Shown piece after piece: positions 52,306-61,496 of a DNA stretch of 64,000 nt. The stretch is from an uncultured Bacilli bacterium (GTDB lineage Bacteria; Bacillota_I; Bacilli_A; RF39; UBA660), in NCBI GenBank assembly GCA_934163035.1, contig CAKPJX010000003.1, forward strand, positions 1 to 64,000, given 5' to 3'. Every line of letters begins with the position of its first letter. Positions within the stretch are counted from its first letter, which is position 1. The notes below the pieces were generated by a model. That model ran no database searches, was not told the DNA's origin, and saw only the letters and a list, made by a program, of their open reading frames with translations. Position numbers and translations under genes: made by a program.

Positions 52306-52337
52306 AAGAATAGAAAAAATCATTTTCTTCTATTCTT
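52306..52337 (-). terminator. Hairpin at the gyrA stop
   Basis: AAGAATAGAA / TTCTATTCTT, a 10-bp stem with a 12-nt loop overlapping the gyrA stop, followed by TCTTTATAA on the minus strand. Confidence 0.55.
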
Positions 52338-54765
52338 CAATAGTATCATCAGAAATTTTTTCCACAACAGCAACAGTTGCAACTTTCTGGTCATCTTTTA
52401 AATTAATTAATTTTACTCCTTGCGTTGCTCTCTTCAATAATGAAATCTGTTGAATTGGCATCTTAATAACAATACCACTGTCAGTAACAATTATTGCATC
52501 ACAATCACTGTTTGCTTCTACACACATAAATGCAGTTAATAAACCATTTTTATCAGTCATGTTCAATGCTTTGACACCCTTACTACCACGATGAGTTAAA
52601 CGATATTCATCAATAGTTGTACGTTTACCATAACCATTCTCAGTAACAACTAACACCTCTTCACCAGAATTAATAACATCAGCACCAACTACATAACTTC
52701 CATCAAGATCAATACCCTTTACACCTGAACTTCCACGACTCATAGCTCTAACTTCATTTTCATCAAACCTAACCATTCGACCGTTACTTGCACCAATAAC
52801 AATTTCATTTTTTCCACAAGTCTTTTTTACACTTATTAATTCATCATTTTCCTTTAAAACAATGGAAATTTTACCAGTTTTTCTAATATTATCAAACTCT
52901 CTAATGGCAGTTCTCTTTACGATACCATTCTTAGTAACAAACATCAAATACTCAATACTTTCATCATTAGAATCAATATTTATTATCGAACTAATGTTCT
53001 CCCTCTTATCTAATTGTAATAGATTAATGATAGGTAATCCCTTTGATTGTCTAGAATACTCTGGTATCTCATATCCTTTTAGTCTATAAACCCTTCCTTT
53101 ATTAGAGAAGAACAAGATATAATCATGAGTTCTCATATAAATCAAATGATCAACAAAGTCAGATTCATTAGTAGACATTCCTTTAATACCAACTCCACCA
53201 CGATTTTGAGTTTTATAAGTATCTGCCTTTAATCTCTTAATATATCCATTATTAGTAAGAGTAATTATTACATCTTCCTCAGGAATTAATGATTCATCTT
53301 CTATATATTCAATAGCAGTCATATCAATATTTGTACGTCTCTCATCACCATATTTATCTTTAATTTCAAGTAATTCTGTTTTAATTACCTCTAAAACTCT
53401 ATGATCACTAGCTAAAATAGATTTTAATTCCTCAATTGTTTTTAATAATTCATTCAAATCATTTTCTATTTTATCTCTTTCTAAACCAGTTAAACGACGT
53501 AATTTCATTTCCAAAATAGCATTAGCCTGTATTTCAGTTAAATTAAACTTAGTAGTTAAGCCTAACCTAGCCTCATCATCAGACTTAGCTGCTCTTATTA
53601 ACTTGATTACCTCTTCAATATTATCTAAAGCTATTTTTAAGCCTTCCAAAATATGAACTTTCTTCTCTGCAACATCTAAGTCAAATTTAGTTCTTCTTAT
53701 AATTACTTCCTTTTGAAAATCAATATATTTAGATATAATATCCTTCAATCCGAGCGTCCTAGGTACACCCTGATCTAGCATTAAAAAGATGATACCATAA
53801 GTCGTTTGAAAAGAAGTATGCTTATATAGCTTATTTAAAACTACCTGAGCATTAGCATCCTTTTTCAAAGTAATTGTTATCTTTATGCCATTTTTCAAAT
53901 CAGAATGATAATCAGCAATACCTTCTATCGTTTTATTATGAACGAGCTCAGCAACCTTATTTTTCAACTCCAATGTGTTAACACCATAAGGTACCTCGTC
54001 AATAATAATGTGTTGTTTACCATTTACTTCTTCTATCTGAGCTTTACTTCTAATTGTAATACTGCCTCTACCAGTTTCGTAAGCTTTTCTAATTCCACTA
54101 TTTCCTAAAATAGTAGCACCAGTAGGAAAATCAGGTCCCTTAATATACTGCATCAAGCCATCAACATCAATATCAGGATTATCAATATAAGCAACACATC
54201 CATCTATAACTTCTCGTAAGTTATGAGGTGGAATATTAGTAGCCATACCAACAGCTATACCAGTAGTTCCATTAACCAAAATATTAGGAAATCTCGAAGG
54301 CAAAACTTCAGGTTCCTTAGTTTGCTCATCAAAATTTGGAACAAAATTTACAGTATTTTTATTAATATTTCTTAATAATTCCAACGAAATTTTTGATAAA
54401 CGTGATTCAGTGTAACGCATTGCTGCTGCACCATAACCTTCAATATTACCAAAATTTCCATGTCCATCTATTAACATGTAACGATATGAAAAGTCTTGTG
54501 CCATTCTAACCATAGCTTCGTATATACTAGAATCACCATGTGGATGGTAATTACCCATAACCTCTCCAACCGTTTTAGCACTCTTTTTATGAGGTTTATC
54601 AGGTGTATAACCAGATTCATACATTGAATACAAAATACGTCTGTGAACAGGCTTTAAACCGTCTCTAAGGTCAGGTAAAGCTCTTGCCACTATAACACTC
54701 ATAGAATACTCTAAAAATGAGTCACGTACCTCTTTAACTATATTATTTTGTTCTAATCTATCCAC
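52330..54765 (-). CDS. gyrA: DNA gyrase subunit A
   Basis: An 811-residue breakage-reunion subunit. The winged-helix/tower core has ALPDLRDGLKPVHRRILYSM, the quinolone region HPHGDSSIYEAMVRMAQDFS (Ser and Glu at the 83/87-equivalent positions, wild-type-like) and the catalytic Tyr in AMRYTESRLSK. The C-terminal beta-pinwheel carries a GyrA box in YKTQNRGGVGIKG. A GTG start at 54765 follows AGGAGGTAACATT. It lies 11 nt after gyrB in the recF-gyrB-gyrA unit. Confidence 0.98.
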   Translation of the reverse strand: MDRLEQNNIVKEVRDSFLEYSMSVIVARALPDLRDGLKPVHRRILYSMYESGYTPDKPHKKSAKTVGEVMGNYHPHGDSSIYEAMVRMAQDFSYRYMLIDGHGNFGNIEGYGAAAMRYTESRLSKISLELLRNINKNTVNFVPNFDEQTKEPEVLPSRFPNILVNGTTGIAVGMATNIPPHNLREVIDGCVAYIDNPDIDVDGLMQYIKGPDFPTGATILGNSGIRKAYETGRGSITIRSKAQIEEVNGKQHIIIDEVPYGVNTLELKNKVAELVHNKTIEGIADYHSDLKNGIKITITLKKDANAQVVLNKLYKHTSFQTTYGIIFLMLDQGVPRTLGLKDIISKYIDFQKEVIIRRTKFDLDVAEKKVHILEGLKIALDNIEEVIKLIRAAKSDDEARLGLTTKFNLTEIQANAILEMKLRRLTGLERDKIENDLNELLKTIEELKSILASDHRVLEVIKTELLEIKDKYGDERRTNIDMTAIEYIEDESLIPEEDVIITLTNNGYIKRLKADTYKTQNRGGVGIKGMSTNESDFVDHLIYMRTHDYILFFSNKGRVYRLKGYEIPEYSRQSKGLPIINLLQLDKRENISSIINIDSNDESIEYLMFVTKNGIVKRTAIREFDNIRKTGKISIVLKENDELISVKKTCGKNEIVIGASNGRMVRFDENEVRAMSRGSSGVKGIDLDGSYVVGADVINSGEEVLVVTENGYGKRTTIDEYRLTHRGSKGVKALNMTDKNGLLTAFMCVEANSDCDAIIVTDSGIVIKMPIQQISLLKRATQGVKLINLKDDQKVATVAVVEKISDDTIEE

Positions 54766-54776
54766 AATGTTACCTC

Positions 54777-56705
54777 CTATATATCTAGATTTTCCACATA
54801 TGTGGCATTAGTTTCAATAAATTCACGTCTAGGAGCAACTTCCTCACCCATTAACTGTGAAAACACCTCATCAGCCGCAACTGCATCATCTATTGTAATT
54901 TGTCTTAATATACGCTTATGAATATCCATGGTTGTTTCATTCAATTCTTCAGCATCCATTTCTCCTAAACCTTTCATTCTCGCTATCTCATACTTAGTAT
55001 TTGGAGCAAGAGTAGCCAAATATTCATCTCTTTCTTGTTCATTTAAAACATATTTAATTGTTTTTCCATGCTTAATAACAAAAAGAGGTGGCTGAGCTGC
55101 ATAAACATGTCCAGCTTCTACAATTGGTTTAAAAAATCTATAAAACAATGTTAATAATAGAACTCTAATATGTGAACCATCAACATCTGCATCCGTCATA
55201 ATTATTATTTTATGGTATCTTAACTTAGAAAGATCAAATTCCCCACCTATTCCAGTACCAAAAGCAGTAATTATAGTACGAATTTCTTCATTTGATAAAG
55301 CCCTATCTAATCTAGCCTTTTCAACATTCAATATCTTTCCTCTTAAAGGTAAAATTGCCTGTGTCATGCTATCTCTACCCTTAATAGCAGAACCACCAGC
55401 AGAATCACCTTCGACTAAAAATATTTCACTTATTGATGCATCCTTGCTTTTACAATCAGAAAGTTTTCCATAAAAATTAGTAATATCCAAATCACCTTTA
55501 CGTCTAGTTAACTCTCTAGCCTTTTTAGCAGCTACTCTGGCTCTGCTAGCAGTCATAGATTTTTCAATAATTACTTTACCTTGATCAGGATTTTCCATTA
55601 AAAATCTTTCAAAAGCTTCAGAAAATATTTTATCCACAATACCTCTTACCTCACTATTACCAAGTTTCGTCTTAGTTTGACCTTCAAATTGTGGATCTGG
55701 ATGTTTAACAGAAACAATTAAAGTAATACCTTCTCTTACGTCATCACCAGTTAAAGGATCATCTTTATCTTTTAATGCACCAATATTAGTAGCATATTTA
55801 TTTAAAACTCTAGTTAAAGCTCGTCTAACACCATCCTCATGAGTTCCTCCCTCAGGAGTTGTTATATTATTAACAAAAGAATAAATACAAGAATTATAGC
55901 TTTCATTATATTGTAAAGCTACCTCAACACTAATATCTTTATCTTTACCAGAAACATCAACTATAGTTGGATGAATTGGATTTTTATTTTTATTTAACAT
56001 TTCAACATATTCAGTAATTCCACCTTCATAGCAGAAAGAATCTTTCTTATTTGGAACTCTATCATCATATAAAGTTATCCTTAAACCTTTATTTAAAAAA
56101 GCAAGTTCTCTTAATCTTTTCATTAAAATATCATAATCATAAACTGTAGTTTCAGTAAAAATTTCATCATCAGGTTTAAAACTAACAGTTGTACCAGTTC
56201 TATTAGCATCGCATTTGTCTATAATTTCTAATGGGTTATCAGGATGACCTCCTCTACTATATCTTTGATAATAAACATTACCATTTTTATAAACCCTTAC
56301 TTCAAGCCAATCACTTAATGCATTAACAACACTGGCACCTACACCATGGAGTCCTCCTGAAACTTTGTATCCTCCACCACCAAATTTACCACCAGCATGC
56401 AATACTGTATAAACTGTTTCAACAGTACTCTTTCCAGTCTTAGGATGAATATCAACAGGAATACCTCTACCATCATCTTTTACTGTTATACTATTATCTT
56501 TACCAATAGTAACCTCAATGTGAGTACAATACCCAGCTAAAGCTTCATCAATAGCATTATCAACAATCTCCCAAACTAAATGATGTAATCCTCTAGAACT
56601 AGTACTACCTATATACATTCCAGGTCTTTTTCTTACAGCCTCTAACCCCTCTAAAACCTGTATAGAAGAAGAATCATAAGTTTGTTGCACCTTTTCATTA
56701 TCCAT
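54777..56705 (-). CDS. gyrB: DNA gyrase subunit B
   Basis: A 642-residue ATPase subunit. The GHKL ATPase has VDNAIDEALAGYC, DDGRGIPVDIHPKTGKS and GGLHGVGASVVNALS. The Toprim domain has LVEGDSAGGSA and TDADVDGSHIRVLLL, and the C-terminus binds GyrA. Length is standard for Gram-positive GyrB. It lies 8 nt after recF. GTAGGTAATTAA precedes the ATG. Remb/yaaB, present in Bacillus between recF and gyrB, is absent. Confidence 0.98.
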   Translation of the reverse strand: MDNEKVQQTYDSSSIQVLEGLEAVRKRPGMYIGSTSSRGLHHLVWEIVDNAIDEALAGYCTHIEVTIGKDNSITVKDDGRGIPVDIHPKTGKSTVETVYTVLHAGGKFGGGGYKVSGGLHGVGASVVNALSDWLEVRVYKNGNVYYQRYSRGGHPDNPLEIIDKCDANRTGTTVSFKPDDEIFTETTVYDYDILMKRLRELAFLNKGLRITLYDDRVPNKKDSFCYEGGITEYVEMLNKNKNPIHPTIVDVSGKDKDISVEVALQYNESYNSCIYSFVNNITTPEGGTHEDGVRRALTRVLNKYATNIGALKDKDDPLTGDDVREGITLIVSVKHPDPQFEGQTKTKLGNSEVRGIVDKIFSEAFERFLMENPDQGKVIIEKSMTASRARVAAKKARELTRRKGDLDITNFYGKLSDCKSKDASISEIFLVEGDSAGGSAIKGRDSMTQAILPLRGKILNVEKARLDRALSNEEIRTIITAFGTGIGGEFDLSKLRYHKIIIMTDADVDGSHIRVLLLTLFYRFFKPIVEAGHVYAAQPPLFVIKHGKTIKYVLNEQERDEYLATLAPNTKYEIARMKGLGEMDAEELNETTMDIHKRILRQITIDDAVAADEVFSQLMGEEVAPRREFIETNATYVENLDI

Positions 56706-56713
56706 TTAATTAC

Positions 56714-57826
56714 CTACTTTCTTTCTACTTTTCCATTATTAACTTCATATATAAAAGCATCAGTTAAATATTTTTTATTTATATTTTTTACATCAGTAGT
56801 TGTTATAATACTTTGTATATTTTCATCAATAATAAGTTTTAACAATTTATTTTTTTTCTTTATATCTAATTCACCAAAAACATCATCTAATAGTAATACA
56901 GGATCATTTCCAATAAAATCTCTAAATATTGATATTTCTGATAATTTAAAAGCTAAGACTGCTAATTTTTGTTGTCCCTGTGAACCAAACGCTTTTAAAT
57001 CATTATCATTAAAATAAAAAGTAAAATCATCCCTATGTGGTCCATACATAGTCATACCATAATTAAGTTCCTTCACGTAGTTTTTATCAAAAACTTTTTT
57101 CAACTCCTGCTTTATTTCATCATCATCAAAAGAAGTCAATTTAATATTAGGAACATATTGAACTTTCAAGCCATCATTACCACTTATATTTTTATAATAA
57201 TAATTAATTCTGCTATTAATTATATCTAGGTATTCCTGCCTCTTTTTATAAATAATCACCGCTGATGATATAAGTTTTTCTGTAATTATATCTAAATATT
57301 TTTTATCAGCTATACTGTTATTAAAAAGAATTTTAAGATATTCATTTCTTGTTTTTAATATTTTATTATACTCGTTATAAACATTTAAATATGTATTTGA
57401 TATCTGTGATAATTCAATATTTAACATATTTCTTCGTATACTAGGTGATCCTTTTATAAGCTCTAAATCATCAGGTGAAAACAATATAATATTTAAATTA
57501 GAAATATAATCTGATAACTTTCTAATTTCAGTACCATTAACACTGATTTTTTTATAACCATCACCTAGCTCAACTTCTAAATTAGAAATAAGCCTATTTT
57601 TTTTAACAGTACCCTTAATTATGGACTTTTTTTTATTAAATTGTATAATATCAGGATTAGTAATAGATCTATGTGACTTTGTAAGTGCCAAAACTACGAT
57701 AGATTCTAATATATTAGTCTTACCTTGAGCGTTATCTCCTATAAATATATTTATTTTAGACCCAAGGTTAATATTAACTTTAGAATAATTTCTAAAATTA
57801 GTAAGATTAATTTTAGTTAAATTCAT
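56714..57826 (-). CDS. recF: DNA replication and repair protein RecF
   Basis: A 370-residue SMC-like ATPase. Walker A is NIFIGDNAQGKTNILESI, the signature segment is AFGSQGQQKLAVLAFKLSE, and Walker B is PVLLLDDVFGELD. It recognises gaps at stalled forks with RecO and RecR. The S4-domain gene yaaA that normally sits before recF is missing; a comK-like gene is found there instead. A -10-like TATAAT lies within 100 nt upstream, so recF-gyrB-gyrA may start there. Confidence 0.97.
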   Translation of the reverse strand: MNLTKINLTNFRNYSKVNINLGSKINIFIGDNAQGKTNILESIVVLALTKSHRSITNPDIIQFNKKKSIIKGTVKKNRLISNLEVELGDGYKKISVNGTEIRKLSDYISNLNIILFSPDDLELIKGSPSIRRNMLNIELSQISNTYLNVYNEYNKILKTRNEYLKILFNNSIADKKYLDIITEKLISSAVIIYKKRQEYLDIINSRINYYYKNISGNDGLKVQYVPNIKLTSFDDDEIKQELKKVFDKNYVKELNYGMTMYGPHRDDFTFYFNDNDLKAFGSQGQQKLAVLAFKLSEISIFRDFIGNDPVLLLDDVFGELDIKKKNKLLKLIIDENIQSIITTTDVKNINKKYLTDAFIYEVNNGKVERK

Positions 57827-57923
57827 TTAAAACCCACAAAGAGGCTCATACAATCACCTATCCCCTACTACAGTAGTCCTATACATACATGAATATTATA
57901 TCATAAAAATGCAAATAAACCAT

Positions 57924-57953
57924 GAAAAAATAGTTATTAATAACTATTTTTTC
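57924..57953 (-). terminator. Terminator after the comK-like gene
   Basis: GAAAAAATAGTTA / TAACTATTTTTTC, a 13-bp stem with a TTAA loop, symmetric, 7 nt after the comK stop. Confidence 0.75.
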
Positions 57954-57960
57954 TATAAAT

Positions 57961-58407
57961 TTATACTTTTTTTCTATTTCTCATTATTAGATCCAATCTA
58001 GATGCTCTTGATATCTGATTTTCTATTGTTCTATACGAACACGGAACTATCAATTCAATATTATTATCAAAAATTAATTTAGTATTGTTAAAATCAATTT
58101 TTTCAAATCTCTTTACTCTTTTTAAAGAAACCCAAATACAATCTTCAGCTAGAGGTGAAGTTGTTGGAAAAACAATCAAATCATTTGAATTATCAATAAC
58201 TATTGGCACTTTATACTCAGCACCAAGTATTTCCTTTGCTCCATCCTTACGTCCATTATATGTACTACCAAAATATTTACAACTATCTTCCATTATTTTA
58301 AATGGCAAATCATCTATAATGTATCTCTCCTCATCTTCATAAACAACACTTGAATTACCATCATTTGGAACTATTGCTAAAGTTCCATTACTTATTTCAT
58401 ATTTCAT
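57961..58407 (-). CDS. comK: ComK-family competence transcription factor
   Basis: A 148-residue protein clearly related to ComK. EDSCKYFGSTYNGRKDGAKE matches Bacillus RSCRFFGSSYAGRKAGTYEV; YKVPIVIDNSNDLIVFPTTS matches the KPPIMVDPSNQIFLFPT block; SYRTIENQISRASRL matches SYNSFENQVYRTAWL. The last 40 or so residues of Bacillus ComK (192) are absent; the Bacillus tail is needed for MecA-ClpC recognition, so proteolytic control may differ. GAGGGGGAAAAAAT precedes the ATG. It stands between dnaN and recF in place of yaaA, with its own promoter and terminator. Confidence 0.9.
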   Translation of the reverse strand: MKYEISNGTLAIVPNDGNSSVVYEDEERYIIDDLPFKIMEDSCKYFGSTYNGRKDGAKEILGAEYKVPIVIDNSNDLIVFPTTSPLAEDCIWVSLKRVKRFEKIDFNNTKLIFDNNIELIVPCSYRTIENQISRASRLDLIMRNRKKV

Positions 58408-58443
58408 ATTTTTTCCCCCTCAATGAAAACTAATTTGTTTTCG

Positions 58444-58507
58444 ACAATAAAATACCATATTTCTTTGTCAAAAAATGACGTTTTTTGTAAAATGAAAAGA
58501 AGATTTT
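58444..58507 (-). promoter_or_regulatory. comK promoter with two AAAA-N5-TTTT boxes
   Basis: TTGACA (58466-58471) and TATTGT (58444-58449) are 16 bp apart on the minus strand. Directly upstream of the -35 are two ComK-type AT boxes, AAAATGACGTTTT (58472-58484) and AAAAGAAGATTTT (58495-58507), 10 bp apart. This resembles an autoregulatory K-box, although Bacillus spacing is 8, 18 or 31 bp. The second box overlaps the dnaN terminator. In an AT-rich genome chance matches must be considered. Confidence 0.4.
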
Positions 58508-58515
58508 CATCTTCT
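58498..58515 (-). terminator. Terminator after dnaN
   Basis: AGAAGAT / ATCTTCT with a GAAA loop, followed by TTTCATTTT on the minus strand, 46 nt after the dnaN stop. Confidence 0.6.
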
Positions 58516-58561
58516 CTATTAATATAATTAACAATTTTTACACAAATTCTACAAAATAGTA

Positions 58562-59683
58562 TTAATATGTTCTAATTGGTAAGACAAGTTGAGTTAAGGT
58601 CTCATCTTCACTAGACTTTATTAATATGGGTTTTATTTCACCTACAAAATGAATATCAACAGTTTCTGTGGAAAAACTTTTTAATGCTTCCATCATATAC
58701 TTTGCACTGAAAGAAATCTTAATATTTTCATCATTGTTCTTAGTAATTTTCATTTTTTCTTCCACTCTACCTATTTCTACTGAACTACTCTTTAATATTA
58801 AAGTATCACCATCTGTTTCTAATGTAACTATATTTTTTTCTTTATCACTAGTTAATATACTAACACGATCAATTACATCATAAAAATCAGATAATTTAGT
58901 ACTTATTACTAGGAATGAATTTTCTGGTAATAAATTAGCAGTATTAGGATATGTACCATTTATTAATCGTGATTCAAACTTTAAATTACCAGTTTTAAAT
59001 AAGATTTTGTTATTAAATATATGGATTTCAACAAGCTCATCATCATTAATAATTCTTGAAAATTCTATAATATTATGACTAGGTATAACAATGTTATAGT
59101 TATCTTCACTAGGTTTTTCTAGACTAACAACTTTTCTAGCCAATCTATACGAATCTGTAGAATTACATTCCAATAAATTTCCTACAATATTAAAGTTTAT
59201 TCCAGTTAATACCGGCTTACTTTCTTCATTAGATGCAGCAAAAGCAGTTTGATTAACTATACTCTTTAATATATTAGCTTTAATAGTAATTTTCTTCTTA
59301 CTTTCTTCTAAACCAATATTTGGATATTCGCTTTCGCTAATTCCATTTAAATTAAATTCACTATTTTCTGTATAAATACGAATTTTTAATTCATCTATAA
59401 CTTCAATATTTATATATTTATCAGGAAGTTTCCTAACAATATCTAAAATATATTTTCCTTGAACTATAATACTACCCTCTTTTTCTATTATAAAATCATC
59501 ATTCACAGACTCTATAACAGTTTGAATAGTAATATCATTATCACTTGCTGTTAGAGTTAATTTTTTCTTCTTAAGTTCAAATTTAATTCCAGCAAGAACA
59601 GGTATTAAATTTTTAGTTGAAATAGCTTTTGATACCTTATTTAAAGCCTCTAATAATAAATCTTTTTTAATTTTTAATTTCAT
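58562..59683 (-). CDS. dnaN: DNA polymerase III beta sliding clamp
   Basis: A 373-residue clamp of three similar domains. It has MKLKIKKDLLLEALNKVSKA, KFELKKKKLTLTASDNDITI, then FAASNEESKPVLTGINF and the conserved C-terminus PILIKSSEDETLTQLVLPIRTY (…QLVLPIRTY in the family). It tethers the replicative polymerase. GGAAGGAATTATAT precedes the ATG. The 132-bp gap from dnaA holds two DnaA-box-like sites, as in the bipartite origin of Bacillus. Confidence 0.97.
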   Translation of the reverse strand: MKLKIKKDLLLEALNKVSKAISTKNLIPVLAGIKFELKKKKLTLTASDNDITIQTVIESVNDDFIIEKEGSIIVQGKYILDIVRKLPDKYINIEVIDELKIRIYTENSEFNLNGISESEYPNIGLEESKKKITIKANILKSIVNQTAFAASNEESKPVLTGINFNIVGNLLECNSTDSYRLARKVVSLEKPSEDNYNIVIPSHNIIEFSRIINDDELVEIHIFNNKILFKTGNLKFESRLINGTYPNTANLLPENSFLVISTKLSDFYDVIDRVSILTSDKEKNIVTLETDGDTLILKSSSVEIGRVEEKMKITKNNDENIKISFSAKYMMEALKSFSTETVDIHFVGEIKPILIKSSEDETLTQLVLPIRTY

Positions 59684-59723
59684 ATATAATTCCTTCCTTC
59701 TTTTAATATATTTATATTATTAC

Positions 59724-59795
59724 TGTGGAAAAAGTTAAAAACTAACTTTTTCTTTATAAATTAAAGACTAAACATAAAATTTAATCTGTGGAAAA
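59724..59795. promoter_or_regulatory. Two DnaA-box-like sites between dnaA and dnaN
   Basis: TGTGGAAAA at 59724-59732 and 59787-59795, the reverse complement of TTTTCCACA, in an AT-rich spacer. They correspond in place to the second half of the Bacillus bipartite origin, where unwinding occurs. Confidence 0.6.
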
Positions 59796-59815
59796 ATTGT
59801 TAATAGGATATATTT

Positions 59816-61177
59816 TTACACAACCCCTATATCTTTCTTTAACTTTTCAATTATATTTGATAAGTCTTTATTTACTTTTATTTCATTTTCAATCTTTTCA
59901 ACAGAATGCATTACTGTAGAATGGTCCTTTCCACCAAATTCAGTTCCTATCTTAGGAAATGATTCACTGGTCATATTTCTACATAAGTACATAGCAATTT
60001 GCCGTGGAAAAGAAATATTTGAGCTTCTTTTTTTACTTCTAATATCTTCAACAGATATTTGAAAATACTCTGCTACAATCTTTTGTATTCTGTGGATATC
60101 ATTTTTTTCTCCCATACCTTTACTTATAAAGTCTTTTAATGCCTCAATAGCTAAATCTAAGGTAATTTCTACTCCACCCATTATTGTGGAATATGCTATT
60201 AATCTTGTTATAGAACCCTCTAGTTGCCTAACATCCGTTCCTATGTTAGAAGCAATATATTCTATAACATCTTCTGGTATTTCCTTTTCAAAATTCCCCC
60301 CTACTATCTTTTTCCTTAATATTTCAGTTCTCATTGAAAAATCAGGAGGAAAAATATTAACTGTAAGTCCCCAACAAAATCTAGTTCTTAAACGATCTTC
60401 TAACAATTTTAAATCGTCTGGAGACCTATCCGATGATATTATAATTTGTTTACTATCATTATACAAAGTGTTAAATGTATGAAAAAATTCTTGTTGCGTT
60501 TGTGTGGCCCCACCTAAAAATTGGATATCATCTATTATCAAAACATCAACATTCCGGTACTTGTTCTTAAAAAAATCAACATAATTAAAGTTTGTCCCAC
60601 TATTATCTTTTTTATTAATTCCAATAAAATCTTGAATAAATTGATCACTTGTTACATACAAAACACGTTTATTACTATTTGAAACTATATAATTTCCAAT
60701 AGCATGCATCAGATGTGTTTTACCAAGCCCACTATTACCATAAATAAACAAAGGATTATACATACTACCTGGATTCTCTGCAACTGACAATGCCGCCGCT
60801 TGTGCAAATTTATTGCTATTACCTACTATAAAATTATCAAAGTTATATTTTGAATTTAAATTAGAATTAATTGCATTGTCATTTTTATTATTTTGTATAA
60901 CAACCTTTTCAGGTGGAAATTCTTTTTCTATTTCCTCTTTCAATAACAGGATTATCTCATATTGACTACCAGTTATTTCAGATAAATTATCTTTAATCAA
61001 TTGTGAATAATTATCTATAAGATGTTTCTTGTGAATTGGCATTGGTACTACAATGTAAGCTTTATCATTAATTAATTTATAAAGTTGAGTATCGGCAAAC
61101 CAAGTGTCAAAAGCAAGAGAAGTTAATTCATCTTTTGCTAGACCTAAGAACTTAGCCCATAAAATATCGACATTCAT
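59816..61177 (-). CDS. dnaA: Chromosomal replication initiator DnaA
   Basis: A 453-residue initiator. Domain I is short helices at the N-terminus; the AAA+ domain has Walker A NPLFIYGNSGLGKTHLMHAI and Walker B VLIIDDIQFLGG; domain IV has the DNA-binding signature GGKDHSTVMHSVEKIE. A TTG at 61195 opens the frame, but ATG at 61177 has GGGGAG 8 nt upstream and gives MNVDILWAKFLGLAKDEL. It directs initiation at the flanking oriC and probably represses itself through the boxes in its promoter region. Confidence 0.98.
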   Translation of the reverse strand: MNVDILWAKFLGLAKDELTSLAFDTWFADTQLYKLINDKAYIVVPMPIHKKHLIDNYSQLIKDNLSEITGSQYEIILLLKEEIEKEFPPEKVVIQNNKNDNAINSNLNSKYNFDNFIVGNSNKFAQAAALSVAENPGSMYNPLFIYGNSGLGKTHLMHAIGNYIVSNSNKRVLYVTSDQFIQDFIGINKKDNSGTNFNYVDFFKNKYRNVDVLIIDDIQFLGGATQTQQEFFHTFNTLYNDSKQIIISSDRSPDDLKLLEDRLRTRFCWGLTVNIFPPDFSMRTEILRKKIVGGNFEKEIPEDVIEYIASNIGTDVRQLEGSITRLIAYSTIMGGVEITLDLAIEALKDFISKGMGEKNDIHRIQKIVAEYFQISVEDIRSKKRSSNISFPRQIAMYLCRNMTSESFPKIGTEFGGKDHSTVMHSVEKIENEIKVNKDLSNIIEKLKKDIGVV

Positions 61178-61436
61178 TCTACCATCTCCCCACAAGATAA
61201 CTAATAAACTACGAATAGTTTACCTTAAATTGTGGAAAAAAGAAACAATTTTATAATAAAAAATTTAATTCACATGCTTTCCACAATTTTTTCCACATTT
61301 AAACACTTGTAATATAATGATAAAATTAAGTTTTCCACATTTTCCACAGATTTTTAATTCACATATTAATAAAAGTTTTAAACAGAATTGTGGATATTGT
61401 TGAAATAACAATTTTTACAATTATTTAAAGTTTTAT
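61178..61436. other. oriC: oriC: DnaA-box cluster between dnaA and rpmH
   Basis: The divergent dnaA/rpmH gap carries at least six DnaA-box-like 9-mers. TTTTCCACA occurs at 61289-61297, 61331-61339 and 61340-61348. CTTTCCACA is at 61277-61285. In the other orientation TGTGGAAAA is at 61231-61239 and TGTGGATAT at 61389-61397. An AT-only stretch lies at about 61236-61272. Boxes are mostly TTTTCCACA rather than the TTATCCACA consensus. With the dnaA-dnaN boxes it forms a bipartite origin. Strand bias of all genes switches here, supporting it as the replication start. Confidence 0.9.
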
Positions 61437-61466
61437 TTGACAAATACAATAATATATTATTATAAT
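61437..61466 (+). promoter_or_regulatory. Promoter of rpmH-rnpA
   Basis: TTGACA (61437-61442), an 18-bp spacer and TATAAT (61461-61466), both exact consensus boxes, about 30 nt upstream of rpmH. Confidence 0.8.
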
Positions 61467-61496
61467 AATGTAGATTTATGTCTGGAGGTGGAGCAA

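Larger units (their letters stand above)
51063..52329. other. Gene-free parS/NBS block between SRP RNA and gyrA
   Basis: About 1.27 kb without a credible gene on either strand, very AT-rich. It contains three parS palindromes and three Noc-binding palindromes (listed separately), terminator-like hairpins near gyrA, and one perfect DnaA box TTATCCACA at 52260-52268. The GC-rich palindromes stand out sharply from the AT-rich surroundings. It is best read as a centromere-like, protein-loading region about 9-10 kb from oriC. Confidence 0.75.

Noticed and set aside
57827..57923. A yaaA (S4-domain) gene or tRNA upstream of recF
   Set aside because: Frames here close within a few codons and no tRNA-like arms were found.
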